Positions 32,121 through 44,362 of a stretch of DNA of 64,000 nt are shown one piece after another. This stretch comes from Chrysaora quinquecirrha (taxonomy: Eukaryota > Cnidaria > Scyphozoa > Semaeostomeae > Pelagiidae), in contig JACTAT010000033.1 of the NCBI GenBank assembly GCA_014526335.1, positions 533,610 through 597,609 on the forward strand, read 5' to 3'. Below the pieces are notes generated by a model. That model was not told the DNA's origin and made no database searches. It worked only from the letters and a program-made list of their open reading frames with translations. Numbering within the stretch: the stretch's first letter is position 1; each line of letters starts with the position of its first letter. Both the position numbers and the translations under genes were made by a program.

Positions 32121-32480
32121 CTAAAAGTAAAACCAAATATCAGACAGAGAATTTCAATAGTTGCTAATGTTAAAAAGGAACAAAGGAAACGGCAGATACG
32201 CATACTTGGCAAGGCAACACGACTCAAGAGGAACATTTAGGAAATTTCAATTGGGCACTGACGGGTACAAAGGTTAGCGTTTTCCTGAGAATAAATTAAG
32301 TTGATGTTGAATCGTAGATGAAATTTTTGACTTTTTGTTTGTTTGTTTGTCATCTTTTTTGTTTGTCAATTCGATTATATTATCAATAGCTTCTACAGAA
32401 ACCAATCTAAATCGAATATCTAAATTAATACAAAATTTCTATTTTAACGAAAGATATCGGCTATTAGGATCTCAAGTTGT

Positions 32481-33330
32481 TTAAATTTTTACATACGTTA
32501 CAAGTACATTCCGGCCTCCCCACCGTTTGACAACCCTCTTAAAGATTTGGATATTTTCAATCAGTTTTAGATCTTTGGGCAAAGCATTCCAAATTTGTGG
32601 GCCTAGGGATAAGAGACTTTTCGAACCAAAAGTGACTTGATTAGGTCTGTGGTGAATTAGCTCGTTTGGATTTCTTGTGGGTCTTATTGTGTGCCTCAGC
32701 TTGAAAATATCTTGCATAAAAGAGGGGGTTTATTTTTGAGATAGTTTTAAAAATTTCAATGCAAAGTGTTCGTATACGGCTTATTCTCATAGTGCATTTG
32801 CCAGCTTTCAAAAGTAGCTGTTCATATGAACTGGAAGTGTCGTTATAAAGAAATCTAAGAGCCCGCTCATGGATTTTCTCAATTTTTTGTACAGATCTTT
32901 CAGACGAGAAATGCCAGACTAGAGGGCAGTAATTAAAATTTGAGAATACAAAACTTTGTACTAACGTCTCTTTAGCTTTCAATCCTATGTAGGAATTTAG
33001 TCTTTTTAAAGCGTTAAGTTGACCCGCAGCTTTTTTACACAGGTCGGAAATATGCTCATCGAAAGATAGCTTATGATCAATTTTCACCCCGAGAAGTCTT
33101 ACTGTATTCTCAGACTCGATTTGTTTTCCATGAATCATGATTTTTTCCCCTTTTGTATCGTCTTTGCGTTTGGTCATTAGTATAGCATGGAATTTGTCGG
33201 GATTTGCAATCATGTCATTTCTTTCCAACCAATCTATGGCAACATTTGATTCTTGTTCTAAGATGTTGATTAGGCTTGGAATCGAATTAGAAAAGGCAGT
33301 TAGGGTGTTGTCATCGGCGAAGTTGTGCAA
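32481..33330 (-). pseudogene. LINE reverse transcriptase C-terminal half
   Basis: A 229-codon frame (33330-32641) plus the continuation to 32481. It starts HNFADDNTLTAFSNSIPSLI (the RT active-site aspartates D-D), then has the thumb region (RLLGVKIDHKLSFDEHISDL), and the connection NALKRLNSYIGLKAKETLV, ARYFQ..., and ends GGRNVLVTYVKI. The RT fingers and palm N-terminal part are in another frame at 33845-33530, so the gene is broken. Confidence 0.75.
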
Positions 33331-33529
33331 ATTAGCATTCTTAATAAAAAGGAAGAGATCATTTATGTATATATTGAATAAAATTGGACCTAGAACGGAT
33401 CCCTGCGGTACACCTGAGAGGACAATCTGGGAAGTACTATAGGTATTGTTTATTCGTACAGATTGTTGTCGTCTTTTTAAGTAAGAATTAATGTATACCG
33501 GGCGTCTTCTTGAAGTCCATAGCCAGACA

Positions 33530-33845
33530 ATTTTGCAATTAGAAGGTCATGAGGGATACAATCAAATGCTTTTGAAAGGTCCATAAGAACAGCTCAAACC
33601 ACGTGATCATTATCAAGATTTTTTCTCCATTCTTCTACCATCCTTATTAAAACATGCTGTGCACTATTTGCTTGCCTGTAGGCAGCTATGAAATTTGAAA
33701 GATGTTTGTTAAAGTGAGGAATTAGCTGGTCTTTGATTGTTTTTTCGTAAATTTTCGAGAATGCATTCAAAACACTAACGGGACGGAAGTTTTTCTCTGA
33801 TGTGCGAACTGCCTCGCCTTTATCTAAAGGAGTAACTACGGCCAC
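33530..33845 (-). pseudogene. LINE reverse transcriptase N-terminal part
   Basis: Frame of 83 codons ending at a stop near 33596 (AVVTPLDKGEAVRTSEKNFR... RMVEEWRKNLDNDHVV), followed after the stop, in the same frame, by LMDLSKAFDCIPHDLLIAKL, the RT A motif. Upstream to 34020 the same frame reads as LINE (DIIKLLKNIDSKKSTGIDKI). An isolated stop separates the two parts. Confidence 0.7.
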
Positions 33846-34222
33846 CTTCCCTTTGTCTGGGAAAATGCTTTTCTTTATACTTTTATTTATTGCATCTGTT
33901 AGGAATGCAGTCAGTTCATCGGAAGCTAGAAGTATGAGTTTGGGTGGAATTTTATCTATTCCAGTGGACTTTTTACTATCAATATTTTTTAATAACTTTA
34001 TGATGTCTCCAGGCTGAAACTCGTGAAACGAGAAAGGAGAGAAGACGTTTACTGGATTTTGGAGTATTTCCTAAGAGCGACACACTTGTTTCTCTGCTTT
34101 TTAAAATTTTGTTCATTTTCTCTGGTTGGGTGTTTCTTGAATTTGTTTTGTAAGCGAGATCTTGCGTATATTGCTTTTCTTAATGTTTTGTTCATAACAT
34201 CGTCTACAACATCTTATTAATA

Positions 34223-34596
34223 ATAAGAACGTCTTTAACCATTTTATTATTCAACGAGTGGTTAGGAATTTAAATAACTTAAAAAGAAAGGAATTTTGCT
34301 TCATAGAGTCTCTCTTAAGGGCTGTTTCACAACAATGCATAACAACAGACGGAGAGGTAGCTACATCTCAGATAGACGGATATTCTGATAAATAAGGAAT
34401 TCATAATTTGTAGAAAGAATGCTAATCAATCCTACGTTCTAGAAATTTATGTATAAATTGGCTCTGCGAACAGTTTAAATTGCGCGTTTCATATAAGAGA
34501 GCAAGTTCAAATAGAGTATGTTAGAACGATATTACAAAGTAGGCATAATATCGCTAGAACACAAATTTTTTGGCAAAAGAATTTCAAAATCTTAAC
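34223..34596. other. intron of the ZC3H15-like gene, nothing recognised
   Basis: Between the LINE 5' truncation point and the penultimate ZC3H15-like exon; no repeat or exon was seen. Confidence 0.4.
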
Positions 34597-34752
34597 CTTT
34601 TCCTCAGAGCCATCCTCAGTTGATCCATTCTGTGATTCCTGGGCCTTCTTGCCAGATAAGCACTTTGCTTTCGTTCCAGTTCCATCAGACTGTTGGGCGA
34701 TCGCGGCTAATGTCTCAATCGTAATTTCTTTTACGGGTTCATGATCCTGTTC
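34597..34752 (-). CDS. penultimate exon of the ZC3H15-like gene
   Basis: Excellent acceptor (TTGCTATTCTTGTAG) and donor (GAAAAG then GTTAAG at 34596) on the minus strand enclose 156 bp, exactly 52 codons: EQDHEPVKEITIETLAAIAQ, then QSDGTGTKAKCLSGKKAQES, then QNGSTEDGSEEK. The ITIETL core and the acidic, low-complexity tail fit the linker ahead of the ZC3H15 C-terminus. Phase 0 at both ends agrees with the last exon. The intron to the last exon contains the minus-strand LINE. The next upstream exon was not found; 34813-40082 is occupied by mobile elements and a gap. Confidence 0.5.
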
Positions 34753-34812
34753 CTACAAGAATAGCAAAAGTTCTGCAAAAAGAAATCTGTAGTGCGATAT
34801 TATACTTGTAAG

Positions 34813-37800
34813 AATAGGCTATTTAATATGATGTAATATTGCAGCATTCGTATGTGAAACAACATCTTATTAATAGTTAATAGTTTCATCATTAATTCTT
34901 TTGAAGACTATGATAAATTATTATCTGACAATCATAATGATGATTACTAGGGCATTTGCCAAGTTAGTCTCCAGCCTGACCATTTGTTTATTGATGATTC
35001 TTATACTTATTGTAATGATTTTCAAGCTAATACTGTTAGTGAGAATAATGACATAGGGAAAAGAACTTTAGGGGTTTGTTTTTGGAACATCAATGGGCTT
35101 AAACATCACAAAATTAACAAGATTTCTTCAGGTAATGTTAATTTTATTGAAAGTCTTTTTAGGAATAACGATTTGGTTTTTCTAGCAGAAACATGGCGTG
35201 ATAAGAATGATCGTGATATTGATAACTGGAATGAGGATTTCTCTGCTTTCCATTGTTTAGGTGCACGCAATAGTGTTAGGGGTAGGTCATCCGGTGGCAT
35301 TTCCGTTCTTGTTCGTAAAACCATTGAAAAACATTTTAGCATCTTGTCCTCAAATTCTTACCGAGTGTGGTGTAAATTGAATAAAGAATGCTTTAATTTT
35401 GCTGATGATGTTATTATTTGCGTGGCGTATATTCCGCCCTTTGATTCAACATGGTTTAAAAACGGTCTTTGTTTCAATTTTGAAACGTTGACTGAAGAAA
35501 GTGCTAATTATGAAAAATTAGGAAAATGTTTAATTATGGGTGATTTCAATGCTCGTACAAGTAATCATAATGATTTTATCTACAATGACGAAATTGACGA
35601 CTTCCTCCCATTAGATGATGAATACGAACCGGACAACACTTTAGATTTACGTATTACGCAAGACCTTGGTAACATAAATTCACACGGAAGAGAGTTATTA
35701 AAATTCTGTAGGTCTTCTGGATTCCGTATCTTGAATGGTAGAATTGATGCAAACAATACCAGTTATTTCACTTGTTTCACATCTAATGGAAACAGTGTTG
35801 TCGATTATGCTATCGCTAAGGAAGAGTTCTTTGAGAACATTTCTAATTTGACAATAGGAGATTTAAATGAATTTTCAGATCATGTGCCTGTATATGTAGC
35901 CATAAAATCAGATATCTTAAATAACACTATTGCTAATCAATCAGTAAATACCAACACTGATGAAATTCAAAAGGTAATTTCAAACAACTCTACTTCGGAA
36001 AACTTAAAAAGCAACTATAGTAAGCGTTTTGTTAGTAGCGAAGATACGTACGAAAGAATCATTGAAGCTGTTCAAAATGAAAAAGTCAAAGAATTTTTAA
36101 ATCATTTAAGCGAAGAACTAGACAATCCTTCTGTTCCTGTCGAAGTATCCGTTTCAAAGTTACGCTGTAAACTGGTTGACATTTCGAACTCCACAATGAA
36201 AACGAAGAAACTGTTTAAGGGTATGCAAAAGAGAAATGATGATAGATCTAAAAAGTGTCCTTGGTTCGATGTTGATTGTAAAGAGATTAAAAAAAGCTTA
36301 AATAAAGCTCGTAAAAATTATCAAGATGCCCTAAAAAACAATGCCAATGGATCGATTGAGAATCTGAAACGAGCTTATTTTGCACAAAGAAATATCTATA
36401 ATAAAACACTTAAGTTAAAACGTAAAACGTATAATAATTATCGTAAGAAAGAACTTGTTAAATTGAAATCTTCATCTCCAAAAGATTTTTGGAGAATGTT
36501 GGGCAGTGGTATAAAATCGAATGTAAATAAGTTTGATAAAACAACACTTTTCGACTATTTCAGTGGTTTACTAAATTCTAATGTTTCTAATGATGCTGAC
36601 AATGTAACAGAAATTGCCGAGGAAATAACGGAACCCTCTGTTGGTGAAAATTTAGATAATCATGCTAATGATATGTTAAATTCAGAGATAACTTTAGATG
36701 AAGTTAAATCAATGATTGTTAGACTTAATAAAGGAAAAGCCTCAGGCATTGATCTCATAACAGCTGAACTTTTGAAAAGCTTGAATGAATCTTTCTTGAT
36801 TGTTTTTACTAAACTTTTCAACAAAATTTTTAATTCCGGAGAATTTCCAGAGGAGTGGGCAGTTGGCATAGTTGTACTTCTTTTTAAAGGTGGTGATAAA
36901 TCAGATCTAGATAATTATAGGGGTATAACTCTTCTTAGCATCTTTGGTAAATTATTTTTAGGTATTCTTTTGCAAAGACTAAATTTGTTTCTAGATTACT
37001 TTGATACTCTTGATGAAAATCAAATTGCTTATAGAAAAAGTCATCAAACATCAGACCATCTGTTTACTCTTCATACTATGATTCAAAACTCTTTTCATCA
37101 TAATAATAGTTTACATGTTTGTTTTGTCGATTTTAGGAAGGCTTTTGATTCAGTTCCTCATTCGTTGCTCTTGAATAAACTGTTTGCTAATGGCATTTCG
37201 GGTAAATTTTTGAAAATAATCTCGATGTTATACTCAAAAGTAAAGTCCTGTGCTCGTGCAAATGACGGTTTAACTGAATTCTTTAGCTGTGCTCGTGGTG
37301 TGCGTCAAGGTTGCATTTTAAGTCCAATGCTGTTTGCTTTGTTTCTTAATGATTTAAATGAAAAAATTAACTCTAAATCGAATGGAGTGAAAATCGGAAA
37401 TGAAACTTTCAGTTCTCTTTTGTATGCGGATGATTTAGTTCTCCTTGCAGAATCAGCTGAAGGTTTACAAAATCAGCTTGATGCTCTGAATACTTACACA
37501 AAAGATATTAAAATGGAAGTCAATGTTAAAAAAACTAAAGTAATGGTTCTTAAAAAAAACAAACGAAAAAGTAACAATCAATCAAATTGGCATCTCGGCT
37601 CAAAAGAAATAAAAGAATGCAATTCTTATAAATACCTGGGTGTTACAATCAAATCAAACGGATCTTTAAGTGAACATGTTGATGTAATAAAAGAAAAAGC
37701 TAGTAAAGCATATTATGCGCTCATCAACAAATGTAAAGAATTTGATGGCTTACAACCGAGGTTATTTCTTTATCTTTTTGATCAAACCATTATCCCCATT

Positions 37801-38366
37801 CTAAATTATGCATCAGAAATTTGGGGTTTTGAAGAACATGTCAATTTAGAACGTTTGCATCTGTCTGCCTGTAAGTATATATTGGGAGTTAAATCAACAA
37901 CGAACACCGAAGCAATCTACGCTGAACTTGGTAGGGTCTCTCTTCAAATGAAGAGACATGTCAATATTCTTAAATTTCTTGCTAGGTTAGAATCACTAAA
38001 CGATTTGGAACCTAACAGATACGTTTGTAAATCTTTTCGATTTCTTTGCAATCATTATGAACTGGGTGATTTGAATTGGGTCTCTAAAAAACAAAATTCC
38101 CTAGGAAAGAAAGATATTGCAAACATTGCACCACACTTAGTAACAATATTCCAGGGGATGAGATTCACCTTTTAGTCTTTTTAATGTTGTGCCCTCTTTT
38201 TGAAACTGAACGAAAAGAGTTTTTTGACAAAGTAGAACAGTTGTTTCCCTCTGTTTGTCATTTAAGTACACGTATTTGGCTGCTACGTCAAGAGGATACA
38301 ACATGCATACAGTTAGTTTCGTCCTTTATTTCAAAAGTTTTAGAAACTAAAACAGAAAATAATTAA
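34813..38366 (+). mobile_element. LINE with endonuclease and reverse transcriptase, plus strand
   Basis: A nearly full-length ORF2 of a non-LTR retrotransposon. The reading frame is open from 34813 except for a TAG at 34948, and the protein-like text runs on both sides (NSFEDYDKLLSDNHNDDY before the stop, GICQVSLQPDHLFIDDSYTY after). A one-base frameshift near 38155 separates the C-terminal segment (CPLFETERKEFFDKVEQLFP, to 38363). No ATG starts the long frame, so the 5' end is truncated or decayed. It lies, in the opposite orientation, upstream of the ZC3H15-like exon at 34752 and probably within that gene. Confidence 0.85.
34984..38175 (+). pseudogene. LINE ORF2: apurinic endonuclease and reverse transcriptase
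   Basis: The 1063-residue frame has an EEP endonuclease (WNINGLKHH near residue 34, LAETW near 68, MGDFNAR near 185, SDHVPVYV near 299), then a linker, then RT (KGKASGIDLI near 585, VVLLFKGGDKSDLDNYRGIT near 632, VDFRKAFDSVP near 717, GVRQGCILSPMLFALFLNDL near 775, YADDLVLLAES at 814) and a thumb/C-terminal region. All catalytic residues visible in these motifs are intact. The frame opens at a TTG codon after an upstream stop, so no genuine start is present, and the C-terminal zinc-knuckle-like part is frameshifted off at 38155. The element is probably inactive as it stands, but recently so. Confidence 0.8.
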
Positions 38367-38368
38367 CC

Positions 38369-39582
38369 TTTCTCTTGATTTTTGTGTTGGATGAAGCCTT
38401 GTTTGAAGGTTGTCTCCGTGAGTCCGATGTAGGTTTTTCTGGTCGTTGGGTTGTTGGTGGTTACGAGGGCATTGTATATGACGTTGCTGGTTTGGCAGTT
38501 TCCATTGAGGGGCAATCATTTTTTCTACAGCAGTTGCATGGCTTTCTTATTTCGCTGGGTTGGGCGTTGATGAGGTGTTTGTTGTGGCCTTTTATGATTG
38601 AATTCATGTTTTCCATACAGCTGTAGCTCACTTTGACATTTTGTTTATTAAATATTTTGTGCAGGGGGGAAGACTTTGGGAAATGCTGGTTGATCAGTTT
38701 TAAGAAAGTCTGGGCAACGTTGGTTTTGATGTTTTGGCTGAATGGTGGGTTAAACCAGATGATATTTCTTGGGCGGTTCCTTCTGTTTCTTATTTCGGTG
38801 GTTGGGGGCTCGTACTCTATATTCTCTTCATATCCGCTTGATCTCAGGGCATCGTTGTACAGTGGTGCGGCTTCTTTGAAAATCTTTTCGCTGGACGATA
38901 TGCTGGATATTCTTTTGCTGATGGATTTGGGATTCGCTTTTGATAATTGGTGGGTGGTTTGACTGTGCGTTGATGTATATTGGGGTGTCGTTAGGTTTCC
39001 TGTATGGCTGGAATGTTCCGTTGTTCAAGTTGAGGTGATGTCCAAGTAGTCGACTATTTTCAGGTTGGTGTTGACCGTGATTCTTAGTCCTAGTTCGTGG
39101 AAGATTTTGGTGATGTCCTTGCGTATACGGTCTGCCATGCTGCCTGTGATGTTTTTGAATACAGCAAGGCCATCGTCTCTGTATAGGCCGATGTTTGCTT
39201 TGTCGAATTTTTCTGAGAGTTTGTTAAGTAAAAAAGTTCCTACCAGCTCACAAATTTCTGCTCCGTCGTAGCTTCCCATGGTTACGTCGAAATAGCTGTC
39301 GTTATTTTTCTTTGCCCAGGCCGAATCATTGTAAAACAGTAGAGATTTTCGAGCGTGCTGTATTATTTGTATTTCTTTGTCAGTAATGGGCGTATGTTGT
39401 TTGGCAAAATTGATGGCTTTTAGTAGAAGGTCTTCGGAGATGGAGGGGTAGTACTCGACGATGTCAAAGATGAGGAAGGTGTGCTGTTGTTTGTCTCTTA
39501 TGTTCTTAAACCAATTTATCACCGATGTTGAACTTTTCCACTGGTTTACTAATGTGATGTTTCTGAGGTTGCGGTTTATTCG
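38369..39582 (-). mobile_element. Penelope-like element (RT plus GIY-YIG), 3' part
   Basis: On the minus strand: RT (MINWFKNIRDKQQHTFLIFD, IVEYYPSISEDLL, AEICELVGTFLLNKL, GLYRDDGLAVFKN, GLRITVNTNLKIVDYLD) in one frame to 39025, then NLNNGTFQPYRKPNDTPIY, then AAPLYNDALRSSGYEENIEY and, in the last part, NCQTSNVIYNALVTTNNPTT RKTYIGLTETTFKQGF, the GIY-YIG endonuclease type of Penelope elements. Two one-base frameshifts (near 39030 and 38945) break the coding region. The 5' part is lost in the gap at 39583. Its 3' end and that of the plus-strand LINE meet at 38366-38370. Confidence 0.75.
39025..39522 (-). pseudogene. Penelope-like reverse transcriptase fragment
   Basis: 166 codons with IFDIVEYYPSISEDLL (RT A motif with D), ICELVGTFLLNKL, and GLYRDDGLAVFKN (the C motif, here RDD). 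Ends at VDYLDITST and a stop where the frame shifts. The N-terminal third of RT is missing because of the gap to the right. Confidence 0.75.
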
Positions 39583-40082
39583 NNNNNNNNNNNNNNNNNN
39601 NNNNNNNNNNNNNNNNNNNNNNNNNNNNNNNNNNNNNNNNNNNNNNNNNNNNNNNNNNNNNNNNNNNNNNNNNNNNNNNNNNNNNNNNNNNNNNNNNNNN
39701 NNNNNNNNNNNNNNNNNNNNNNNNNNNNNNNNNNNNNNNNNNNNNNNNNNNNNNNNNNNNNNNNNNNNNNNNNNNNNNNNNNNNNNNNNNNNNNNNNNNN
39801 NNNNNNNNNNNNNNNNNNNNNNNNNNNNNNNNNNNNNNNNNNNNNNNNNNNNNNNNNNNNNNNNNNNNNNNNNNNNNNNNNNNNNNNNNNNNNNNNNNNN
39901 NNNNNNNNNNNNNNNNNNNNNNNNNNNNNNNNNNNNNNNNNNNNNNNNNNNNNNNNNNNNNNNNNNNNNNNNNNNNNNNNNNNNNNNNNNNNNNNNNNNN
40001 NNNNNNNNNNNNNNNNNNNNNNNNNNNNNNNNNNNNNNNNNNNNNNNNNNNNNNNNNNNNNNNNNNNNNNNNNNNNNNNNNN
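39583..40082. other. assembly gap, exactly 500 N
   Basis: A run of 500 N. The round number suggests a placeholder of unknown true length. It separates the Penelope-like element from the satellite array, whose first base is directly at 40083. Confidence 0.99.
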
Positions 40083-43000
40083 AAAAACAAGGGTTTTGAA
40101 AACACCCTTTTATCTCAAGAAATACTTAGAAATACTTACCAGAATCCCATAAAATAGCTTTTACGGCGTAAATAATAAATTTTAATATTACTTTATGTCC
40201 TATTAGGAAGAAAAAACTACCCAAAAAATTCGTCCAAAAGGCAAGTCTATAGCCTTGCCGAATGGCCGAAAATTAGCCAAAAACAGGGGTTTTGAAAACA
40301 CCTTCTTTTCTCCAGAAATACTTAGAAATACCTACCAGAACCCCATAGAATAGTCTCTAGGGGGTAAATAATGTAATTTAATATTACTTTACGTCCTATT
40401 AGGAAGAAAAAACTACCCAAAAAAATTCGCCAAAAAGGCAAGTCTATAGCCTTGCCAAATGGTCGAAAATTAGCCAAAAACAGGGGTTTTGAAAACACCC
40501 TCTTTTCTCCAGAAATACTTAGAAATACCTACAAGAACCCCATAGAATAGGCTTTATGGGGTAAATAATGTAATTCAATATTACTTTATGTCCTATTAGG
40601 AAGAAAAAACTACCCAAAAAAATTCGTGAAAAAGGCAAGTCTATAGCCTTGCCGAATGGCCGAAAATTAGCCAAAAACAGGGGTTTTGAAAACACCTTCT
40701 TTTCTCCAGAAATACTTAGAAATACCTACCAGAATCCCATAGAGTAGCCTTCAGTGGGTAAATAATAAATTTTAATATTACTTTATGTCCTATTAGGAAG
40801 AAAAAACTACCCAAAAAAATTCGCCAAAAAGGCAAGTCTATAGCCTTGCCAAATGGCCGAAAATTAGCCAAAAACAGGGGTTTTGAAAACACCCTCTTTT
40901 CTCCAGAAATACTTAGAAATACCTACCAGAATCCCATAGAATAGCTTTTAGGGGGTAAATAATAAATTTTAATATTACTTTATGTCCTATTAGGAAGAAA
41001 AAACTACCCAAAAAAAATCGCCCAAAAGGCAAGTCTATAGCCTTGCCAAATGGTCGAAAATAAGCCAAAAACAGGGGTTTTCAAAACACCTTCTTTTCTC
41101 CAGAAATACTTAGAAATACCTACCAGAACCCCATAGAATAGCCTCTAAGGGGTAAATAATGTAATTTAATATTACTTTACGTCCTATTAGGAAGAAAAAA
41201 CTACCCAAAAAAATTCGTGAAAAAGGCAAGTCTATAGCCTTGCCAAATGGCCGAAAATTAGCCAAAAACAGGGGTTTGAAAACACCCTTTTTCTCCAGAA
41301 ATACTTAGAAATACCTACCAGAACCCCATAGAATAGCCTCTAGGGGTAAATAATGTAATTTAATATTACTTTATGTCCTATTAGGAAGAAAAACTACCCA
41401 AAAAATTCGTGAAAAGGCAAGTCTATAGCCTTGCCAAATGGCCGAAAATTAGCCAAAAACAGGGTTTTGAAAACACCCTTTTTCTCCAGAAATACTTAGA
41501 AATACCTACCAGAATCCCATAGAATAGCCTCTAAGTGGGTAAATAATGTAATTTTAATATTACTTTATGTCCTATTAGGAAGAAAAACTACCCAAAAAAT
41601 TCAAAAAGGCAAGTCTATAGCCTTGCCAAATGGCCGAAAATTAGCCAAAAACAGGGGTTTTGAAAACACCCTTTTTCTCCAGAAATACTTAGAAATACCT
41701 ACCAGAACCCCATAGAATAGCCTTTAAGGGGTAAATAATGTAATTTAATATCACTTTAGGTCGAATTAGGAAGAAAAACTACCCAAAAAATTCGCCAAAA
41801 GGCAAGTCTATAGCCTTGCCAAATGGGTGAAAATTAGCCAAAAACAAGGGTTTTGAAAACACCTTCTTTTCTCCAGAAATACTTAGAAATACCTACCAGA
41901 ACCCCTTAGAATAGCCTCTAAGGGGCAAATAATGTAATTTTATATCTTTTTAGGTCGAATTAGGAAAATAACTACCCAAAAAAATTCGCCAAAAAGGCAA
42001 GTCTATAGCCATGACAAATGGCCGAAAATTAGCCAAAACCAGGGGTTTTGAAAACACCCTCTTTTCTCCAGAAATACTTAGAAATACCTACCAGAACCCC
42101 ATAGAATAGCTTTTAAGGGGTAAATAATAAATTTTAATATTACTTTATGTCCTATTAGGAAGAAAAAACTACCCAAAAAAATTCGCCAAAAAGGCAAGTC
42201 TATAGCCTTGCCAAATGGCCGAAAATTAGCCACAAACAGGGGTTTTGAAAACACCTTCTTTTCTCCAGAAATACTTAGAAATACCTACCAGAACCCCGTA
42301 GAATAGCCTCTAGGGGGTAAATAATGTAATTTAATATTACTTTACGTCGTATTAGGAAGAAAAAACTACCCAAAAAAATTCGTCCAAAAGGCAAGTCTAT
42401 AGCCTTGCCAAATGGCCGAAAGTTAGCAAAAAACAGGGTTTTGAAAACACCTTCTTTTTCTCCAGAAATACTTAGAAATACCTACCAGAACCCCATAGAA
42501 TAGCCTCTAAGGGGTAAATAATGTAATTTAATATTACTTTACGTCCTATTAGGAAGAAAAACTACCCAAAAAATTCGTCAAAAAGGCAAGTCTATAGCCT
42601 TGCCAAATGGCCGAAAATTAGCCAAAAACAGGGGCTTTGAAAACACCTTTTTTTCTCCAGAAATACTTAGAAATACCTACCAGAACCCCATAGAATAGCC
42701 TCTAGGGGTAAATAATGTAATTTAATATTACTTTACGTCCTATTAGGAAGAAAAAACTACCCAAAAAAATTCGTCCAAAAGGCAAGTGTATAGCCTTGCC
42801 CATTTTCCGAAAATAAGCCCAAATCAAGGGTTTTGAAAACACCCTTTTTCTCCAGAAATACTTAGAAATACCTACCAGAACCCCATAGAATAGCCTCTAA
42901 GGGGTAAATAATGTAATTTTAATATTACTTTATGTCCTATTAGGAAGAAAAAACTACCCAAAAAACTTCGTGAAAAAGGCAAGTCTACAGCCTTCCCGAA

Positions 43001-44113
43001 TTTCCGAAAATTAGCCAAAAACATGTGTTTTGAAAACACCCTCTTTTCTCCAGAAATACTTAAATATACCTACCAGAACCCCTTAGAATAGCCTTTAAGG
43101 GGTAAATAATGTAATTTAATATCACTTTAGGTCGAATTAGGAAGAAAAACTACCAAAAAAATTCGCCAAAAGGCAAGTCTATAGCCTTGCCAAATGGCCG
43201 AAAATTAGCCAAAAACAGGGTTTTGAAAACACCCTTTTTCTCCAGAAATACTTAGAAATACCTACCAGAACCCCATAGAATAGCCTCTAAGGGGTAAATA
43301 ATGTAATTTTATATTACTTTAGGTCGAATTAGGAAGAAAAACTACCCAAAAAATTCGCCAAAAGGCAAGTCTATAGCCTTGCCAAATGGCCGAAAATTAG
43401 CCAAAAACAGGGGTTTTGAAAACACCCTTTTTCTCCAGAAATACTTAGAAATACCTACCAGAACCCCATAGAATAGCCTTTTAGGGGTAAATAATAAATT
43501 TTAATATTACTTTATGTCCTATTAGGAAGAAAAAACTACCCAAAAAAATTCGTCCAAAAGGCAAGTCTATAGCCTTGCAAAATGGTCGAAAATTAGCCAA
43601 AAACAGGGTTTTGAAAACACCTTTTTCTCCAGAAATACTTAGAAATACCTACCAGAACCCCATAGAATAGCCTCTAGGGGTAAATAATGTAGTTTAATAT
43701 TACTTTACGTCGTATTAGGAAGAAAAAACTACCCAAAAAAATTCGTCAAAAAGGCAAGTCTATAGCCCTGCCAAATGGCCGAAAATTAGCCAAAAACAGG
43801 GGTTTTGAAAACACCCTTTTTCTCCAGAAATACTTAGAAATACCTACCAGAACCCCATAGAATAGCCTCTAGGGGGTAAATAATGTAATTTTAATATTAC
43901 TTTATGTCCTATTAGGAAGAAAAACTACCCTAAAAAAATTCGTCAAAAGGCAAGTCTATAGCCTTGCCAAATGGCCGAAAATTAGCCAAAAACAGGGGTT
44001 TTGAAAACACCTTTTTTCTCCAGAAATACTTAGAAATACCTACCAGAACCCCATAGAATAGCCTCTAGGGGTAAATAATGTAATTTAATATTACTTTACG
44101 TCCTATTAGGAAG
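40083..44113 (+). repeat. satellite array, unit about 190-197 bp, left part
   Basis: About 21 head-to-tail units. Landmarks in each: GGGGTTTTGAAAACACC, CTCCAGAAATACTTAGAAAT, ACCTACCAGAACCCCATAGA, GGGGTAAATAATGTAATTTA, CGTCCTATTAGGAAGAAAAA, and GGCAAGTCTATAGCCTTGCC. Unit starts at 40286, 40483 and 40680 give a 197-bp spacing; later units are slightly shorter because of A- and G-run variation. The text AATTAGCCAAAAACAGGGG marks this subtype. No coding function is likely. Confidence 0.98.
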
Positions 44114-44270
44114 TGTCAAAAAGGACTGGAACTCACTGTTCATGTCACGTGACTGTAATTAATTATTTAGCGTGTTTGTGTAACGTGTTTGGAGTTCAGT
44201 AGAGTTTTGGGAGTAGGCTTCGTGCAAGGTAAATGAAGAACTAGGAACCAAATAAACGAGCAATTCATGT
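44114..44270 (+). repeat. left LTR of the BEL/Pao element
   Basis: 157 bp starting TGTCAAAAAGGACTGGAACT and ending GAGCAATTCATGT, the same as 49537-49695. It includes AATAAA (44251-44256), a possible polyadenylation signal. It is short for an LTR. Confidence 0.9.
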
Positions 44271-44272
44271 TG

Positions 44273-44290
44273 TGGTGCCGTGACCCGGGA
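44273..44290 (+). promoter_or_regulatory. tRNA primer-binding site of the BEL/Pao element
   Basis: TGGTGCCGTGACCCGGGA lies 2 bp after the LTR. Its start TGG is complementary to the CCA end of a tRNA, and the full 18 bases read as the complement of a tRNA 3' end (TCCCGGGTCACGGCACCA). The tRNA identity was not verified. Confidence 0.8.
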
Positions 44291-44362
44291 AGAGAAAGTG
44301 CCGGGATCAAGAAAGAAAAACAGTAGACTTTGCGATTTGGTTCGTTAATAGCTGACAGAAAA

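Larger units (their letters stand above)
32330..34222 (-). mobile_element. 5'-truncated LINE, minus strand
   Basis: Read from 34222 leftward: a linker (LRKAIYARSRLQNKFKKHPT), then an RT N-terminus (AVVTPLDKGEAVRTSEKNFR PVSVLNAFSKIYE at 33845-33720), the RT motif with LSKAFDCIPHDLL near 33570, FADD (33318-33307; the catalytic pair is DD) and a thumb/C-terminal part ending near 32481. It is broken by frameshifts near 34060 and 33590, and by further stops between 33530 and 33330. The tail is an A/C-rich (ACAAACAAACAAAC)n stretch near 32340. The endonuclease domain is missing. It belongs to the Jockey/CR1/L2 group of LINEs by motif style; the clade is not assigned. Confidence 0.8.

Noticed and set aside
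36660..36869. Minus-strand frames within the LINE and the BEL elements
   Set aside because: Shadows of the real plus-strand retroelement coding sequences.
39461..40105. Open frames of about 200 codons across 39.5-40.1 kb
   Set aside because: Also created by a gap of N.
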